This document shows, one piece after another, positions 8,405-11,331 of a stretch of 11,331 bases of DNA. Positions within the stretch are counted from its first letter, which is position 1. Every line of letters begins with the position of its first letter. Location: assembly GCA_003024985.2 (NCBI GenBank), contig PXIH01S0018483.1; one strand, written 5' to 3'. The notes under the pieces were generated by a model that worked only from the letters and a program-made list of their open reading frames with translations, did no database searches and was not told where the DNA came from. The DNA is from Euperipatoides rowelli. Its lineage: Eukaryota > Onychophora > Udeonychophora > Euonychophora > Peripatopsidae. The translations under genes and the position numbers were made by a program.

Positions 8405-8705
8405 CTGTTATATTGTAAGGATATTTTTTTAGTGACGATAAGTTAAAAGACATTGCTTTGAGGATAATTTTATAGTCACTAAAGAGTTAAACAACAATAC
8501 TAATCATTAGGTTGTCTGTAACGATTGAAACAATGCTTTTGTTTTGTGCCACTAAAGCGTTAAACAAAAATGCTTTATTTTATTTTTGTATTTATTACAT
8601 AAAGCTGTTAAATAAAAATGCTTGATGATTTTATAATCACTAAAGGGTTAAAATAATACTATGATGCTGACTTCTTTTTGGTCATTAAAGGGTTAAGAAC
8701 ATTGC
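8405..8705 (+). repeat. Degenerate tandem array upstream of the GRK exon
   Basis: GTCACTAAAGNGTTAAA-like cores followed by AACAATGCTT-like sequence recur. The GTTAAA-like points lie near 8442, 8486, 8525, 8560, 8607, 8647 and 8692, spaced 35-47 bp apart. The core GTCACTAAAG is identical to the end of the class A units of the minisatellite at 1655-2352. The array ends about 175 bp before the exon. Confidence 0.65.
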
Positions 8706-8860
8706 TGTATTTCAAAATAACGCTTCATCTCTTTTCTTAACTTGAGGTAAGAGGGCGCTGCTCTTTCTTCCTGCATGGGTGAGCATGGATTAATCTCTCT
8801 TGGTTTTCAGGTTAGTTTCTTTGCCTCCTCACTAATTATCATAATTCCTGGTTTTCACCC

Positions 8861-8880
8861 TTTTTTTACTACTGACCCAG
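8861..8880 (+). other. 3' splice site (acceptor) of the GRK exon
   Basis: A T-rich tract is followed by ACTACTGACCCAG, ending in AG immediately before the conserved reading frame. CTAAT at about 8832 and CTGAC at about 8872 are possible branch points. The position is fixed by the protein match, because the exon must start at the Asn-Ile-Glu-Leu-Pro codons. Confidence 0.85.
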
Positions 8881-8981
8881 AATATTGAGCTGCCAGACAA
8901 CTTCTCAACAGAGCTAAGGGATCTACTCGAAGGCCTTCTAAAGCGAGATGTTGAAGATCGTCTAGGCTGTCAAGGATCAGG
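8881..8981 (+). CDS. GRK2: Internal exon of a GRK2/GRK3-type G-protein-coupled receptor kinase (partial)
   Basis: The 101-bp exon reads as 33 complete codons plus two bases of the next, with no stop. It begins N-I-E-L-P-D-N-F-S and continues through [18 protein letters not shown]. This matches the end of the catalytic domain (subdomain XI, C-lobe) of beta-adrenergic receptor kinases; from memory of the human protein, about 24 of 34 positions agree. The arginine of D-R-L-G-C is the invariant subdomain XI arginine. GRK4/5/6-type kinases read differently here, so the GRK2/3 branch is favoured. The family phosphorylates agonist-occupied receptors at the plasma membrane and promotes arrestin binding; full members also carry N-terminal RGS-homology and C-terminal PH domains, none of which lies in this window. 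The upstream splice falls between codons (phase 0) and the downstream one after the second base (phase 2). The exon is much less AT-rich than its flanks. I looked for the neighbouring exons (D-K-H-E-I-D upstream, E-V-K-E-S-P-F-F downstream) and did not find them. Confidence 0.93.
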
Positions 8982-8988
8982 GTAAGAT
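8982..8988 (+). other. 5' splice site (donor) of the GRK exon
   Basis: GTAAGAT follows the exon end GGATCAGG and is close to the GTRAGT donor consensus. Without splicing, the frame would hit TAA at once (GGG TAA), so a donor is needed here. The remaining GG is the start of a glycine codon in the family's Gly-x-Gly sequence, which the next exon should complete. Confidence 0.85.
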
Positions 8989-9512
8989 ATTGGGTTTTTT
9001 GGTTGTATTGCTTATAACTGTATTTTCCAAACATCAGTACTGGTTGAAATTTCTGCTGTCTGCAGCGAATCTAATTGAAAAATATAATTTATATTTTTAA
9101 AAACCAATTCATGTATAATAGGAGACAACATTTTGAGTATATGTCATCAGAATTTTAATGAATTTCTTTTGCTGGCCCAGTCTTATATATATCATTTTGC
9201 AAAGGAAGTTTTTAACTATAGATGATTTAATCATGACTAACTACCCTTTTATGAGTTAATATTGGGAAAAATATTGACATTAGTTTAGTCATATCTTAAT
9301 TTTGTAATTGAAGGTATTTACATAACAATTCTTCAGAGAAATTAATTAATTTGCCTTTACACAATAATTTAGTAAGTTTAAAATTTTGTACCAAACACTG
9401 TTNTTAAATACATAAAAAAAAGCCTTTACCCGGCAACTTTTAGAAGCACCAGGCAGGCGCTGAGAAACAAGACTTTTTTTTTTTAGTGGCCTTAAAGAAC
9501 TTCTCCAAGTAA
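8989..9512. other. Intronic stretch downstream of the GRK exon
   Basis: AT-rich, with no gene seen. It contains the 19-base repeat at 9001-9019, one unresolved base at 9403, and a short GC-richer piece at about 9421-9470 (CCCGGCAACTTTTAGAAGC) of unknown origin. The next GRK exon is not present. Confidence 0.5.
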
Positions 9513-9590
9513 ATTCCATAATTTGTGTGAATAGAGGAATGATGGCTAGTAATTATTACTTGCCATCATTCCTTTACGCAAATTCGGAAT
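9513..9590. repeat. Foldback with a 39-bp near-perfect palindrome at its core
   Basis: AGGAATGATGGC (9535-9546) pairs with GCCATCATTCCT (9562-9573). Inside, AGTAAT (9548-9553) pairs with ATTACT (9555-9560) around a single T. Outward, ATTCC..AATTTGTGT (from about 9513) pairs less perfectly with ACGCAAATTCGGAAT (to 9590). This gives a hairpin of about 78 bases with essentially no loop, typical of miniature foldback elements. Confidence 0.85.
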
Positions 9591-9846
9591 GTAAAATTAA
9601 AGTTTGCATAAAACACGAAGAAATATAACAAATGAACTATTTACACAATGATGGAATTGCTGTAAGATTATACACAATCGCAAGCAGCAAACGTGTTTGT
9701 CAATAGCTAACTTTGAGTGGGAGAGAGAAGAATTTTGAATTAATGTAAAGACTATTTTAAATAAAAAGCAGTTTTCAATTAAAAAGAAAAAATAATATTT
9801 ATTCTGCAATAATATTTATCAGTCTATTAAATTAGAATAATTCAAC
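9591..9846. other. AT-rich intronic stretch
   Basis: Nothing recognisable. The minus-strand frame at 9597-9809 is rich in Phe, Leu and Lys from AT-rich DNA, has no family resemblance, and is treated as chance. Confidence 0.45.
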
Positions 9847-10350
9847 ATTTGAATCTCCATCATTGGGCTCAATTGGCCATCAGGCCTTCTTAAAGTCCAA
9901 GCCTAAGCCATAATCTTGTTGGCCTAGGTGGTAAACCGCCCCTGGCACTAACGGTTGCAATCTCATTTCTGGGTACTGTCCGCATCAAACTATTTTGGCT
10001 GTATCAAATGTTTTATTTGAATCTCCATCATTGGGCACAATTGGCTGTCGGGCCTTCTTAAATTCCAACCCTAAGTCATGACTTTGTTGCCTAGGTGGTA
10101 AACCGCCCCTGGCACTAACAGTTGAAATCTCATTTCTGGGTACCGTCCGTGTCAAAATATTTTGGCTGCATCAAATGTTTTATTTGAATATCCATCATTT
10201 GGCTCAATTGGCCGTCTGGGCCTTCTTAAATTCCAAGCCTTAAGCCATGAACTTGTTGGCTAAGGTGGTAAACCGTCCCAGGCACTAACAGTTGAAATCT
10301 CATTTCTGGGTGCCGTCCACGTCAAATATTTTGGCTGCGTCAAATGTTTT
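9847..10350 (+). repeat. Tandem array: three copies of a unit of about 168 bp
   Basis: Units start at 9847, 10015 and 10182 with ATTTGAATMTCCATCATT and end with TTTTGGCTGYRTCAAATG. All share GGTGGTAAACCG, AGGCACTAAC or TGGCACTAAC, and ATCTCATTTCTGGGT. The copies differ at scattered positions and by single-base gaps. A pol III A-box-like TGGCCTAGGTGG and a weak B-box-like GGTTGCAATCTC lie 33 bp apart in the first unit; they are too close for a normal tRNA and weaker in the others. The array ends in long T and A runs. The unit is richer in G and C than its flanks. There is no reading frame across units. Confidence 0.92.
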
Positions 10351-11206
10351 TTATACTTTTTTTTTTTTTTAAAAAAACTACCACGTCAGATTCTTTGGAA
10401 CATTAAAAAGGTTTTGATCTGCTTTAAATTGTTAAATTCCATTATTGTAATGCAAATAAATTTGCATCATAATGTATGTGCATAAAAGTAATACTAAAGA
10501 TCAGCAAGCGGAAGGAGGTGCCCTTTCCTATTAGCTACATTACAAAAATGAAACCAGGGACATGGCCAAGCACCATTTCTGTTCACTCAAATTACAGTGG
10601 GGTAGCCAGGAAATTATTTGGAAGATGTCAGTTGTATATTTTTGTCTCCCTTTAGACAGATTTTATGAGCTTTTTAATTGTTGTTGTATGGACTTTTTGT
10701 CTCCCTTTACACAGATAAGCTTTATATAAAAAATCATGTAAGTCATTCTTAATTAACTTTCTGTACTATTTTGTATAGAATTATGAAATTTATTTTAATA
10801 ATATATAGAAATATATTCATGTTGATGTCTTTCTCAGTTTCTATTGAATATAAAGTTTAAGATTTCCAAAGCAGTTTGTTAATTAAATAATTGGCGTAAG
10901 CTACTTTTTTTTCATTGTTCAAATTTAATTACTAGAAATCTTGAAACAAAATTAACAAAACAAGCTAAAATTATACAGAATGTAAATAATATTACAATAA
11001 AAATATATGTATTAATTAACAATCATTTTTCACTTGTATCATCATTCCAAATTTCTAAGTCCTCCACTCTTCAAAGGAATCCGCATATATTAAAAAATCA
11101 AAAATCAAAAGGAGTCTGAAGTGATTATCTGTGGTGATTACCTTGTTAACCTCCCTCCCGTGACCAATATTTTAAAATGACTTTACTGGAACTATAATAT
11201 TCAATT
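10351..11206. other. AT-rich intronic stretch
   Basis: No gene is recognised. It holds T and A runs at about 10353-10377 and the short tandem duplication at 10631-10726. The remainder, including GGAGGTGCCCTTTCC near 10514 and GTTAACCTCCCTCCCGTGAC near 11145, could not be assigned. Confidence 0.4.
10631..10726 (+). repeat. Tandem duplication with a 53-55 bp period
   Basis: GTTGTAT, then TTTTTGTCTCCCTTTA, ACAGAT and AGCTTT appear in the same order twice. CTCCC starts at 10646 and 10701; GTTGTAT starts at about 10631 and 10684. Each unit has a splice-acceptor-like CTCCCTTTA-CAG, but no supported exon follows. Confidence 0.7.
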
Positions 11207-11331
11207 TTAAGTGATGTAATAGATGACATCATCAGTATTTTCTAACATTGTTAGGATCCCAGACGTCCCGTATAATACGGGATTGTACCGTATTTCAGAG
11301 ATGTGTCCCCTTGTCCCGACAAGTGTTGTTG
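11207..11331 (-). mobile_element. Edge of a dispersed element with a minus-strand open frame (cut by window end)
   Basis: Reading leftward from the window end, a minus-strand frame stays open from about 11329 to a TAA at about 11207. It includes G-T-R-G-H-I-S-E-I-R and T-M-L-E-N-T-D-D-V-I. The last part matches 3157-3202 at DNA level and in the same frame. At 11267-11281 there is a perfect inverted repeat CCCGTAT-A-ATACGGG, followed by another CCGTAT. The frame is short, so coding is unproven. It may be the end of a transposon gene or simply a structured repeat. Confidence 0.45.

Noticed and set aside
9597-9809. Minus-strand open frame rich in Phe, Leu and Cys
   Set aside because: It reads through low-complexity AT-rich DNA with no recognisable domain or signal.
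9847-10350. Functional tRNA gene in each 168-bp unit
   Set aside because: The A-box and B-box-like motifs are only 33 bp apart, the B box departs from consensus, and no acceptor stem or anticodon arm could be drawn.

Overview
The window looks like AT-rich, non-coding DNA from an invertebrate animal (a metazoan with long introns). One exon on the + strand (8881-8981) is recognisable with confidence. It encodes 33 codons of the kinase-domain C-lobe of a G-protein-coupled receptor kinase of the GRK2/GRK3 (beta-adrenergic receptor kinase) subfamily, and it is bounded by good AG and GT splice signals. No other GRK exon is visible. The window is therefore best read as more than 8 kb of the upstream intron, one exon, and more than 2 kb of the downstream intron. 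Single unresolved bases at 1657 and 9403 show that it comes from a genome assembly. Degenerate CCCTAA-like tracts and motifs such as GGCGGCCATTTT and GAGGGCGCT suggest a marine invertebrate, possibly a deuterostome, but the species cannot be named.

Layout. 1-697 is the right-hand part of a dispersed element. Its second copy, 3512-4708, appears complete: terminal inverted repeats of about 50 bp, possible TTAA flanks, a 183-bp near-perfect foldback, and a core of nested tandem repeats. It has no coding capacity, so it is a candidate non-autonomous DNA transposon family. 698-1650 is AT-rich with an AAAT tract and a hairpin. 1655-2352 is a minisatellite of about 27 units in two length classes (about 25 and 35 bp), decaying into 2353-2530. 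2531-3511 holds a weak candidate micro-exon, a fragment of a dispersed sequence and a foldback. 4709-5095 carries a possible transposon end. 5096-5715 is a higher-order AT-rich satellite. 5716-8400 has no gene I can support.

8405-8705, just upstream of the GRK exon, is a degenerate array whose units share GTCACTAAAG with the minisatellite 6 kb away. Downstream of the exon come a 39-bp palindrome inside a longer foldback (9513-9590), three tandem copies of a unit of about 168 bp (9847-10350), a 55-bp tandem duplication (10631-10726), and at the right edge a minus-strand open frame (11207-11331) that resembles part of 3157-3202.

There are no cooperating genes here. The content is one kinase exon inside an intron built up from transposons and satellites. 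The most likely undescribed item is the TIR-bounded element family of 3512-4708 with its foldback and nested arrays. No comparison with databases was possible, so novelty is unproven.
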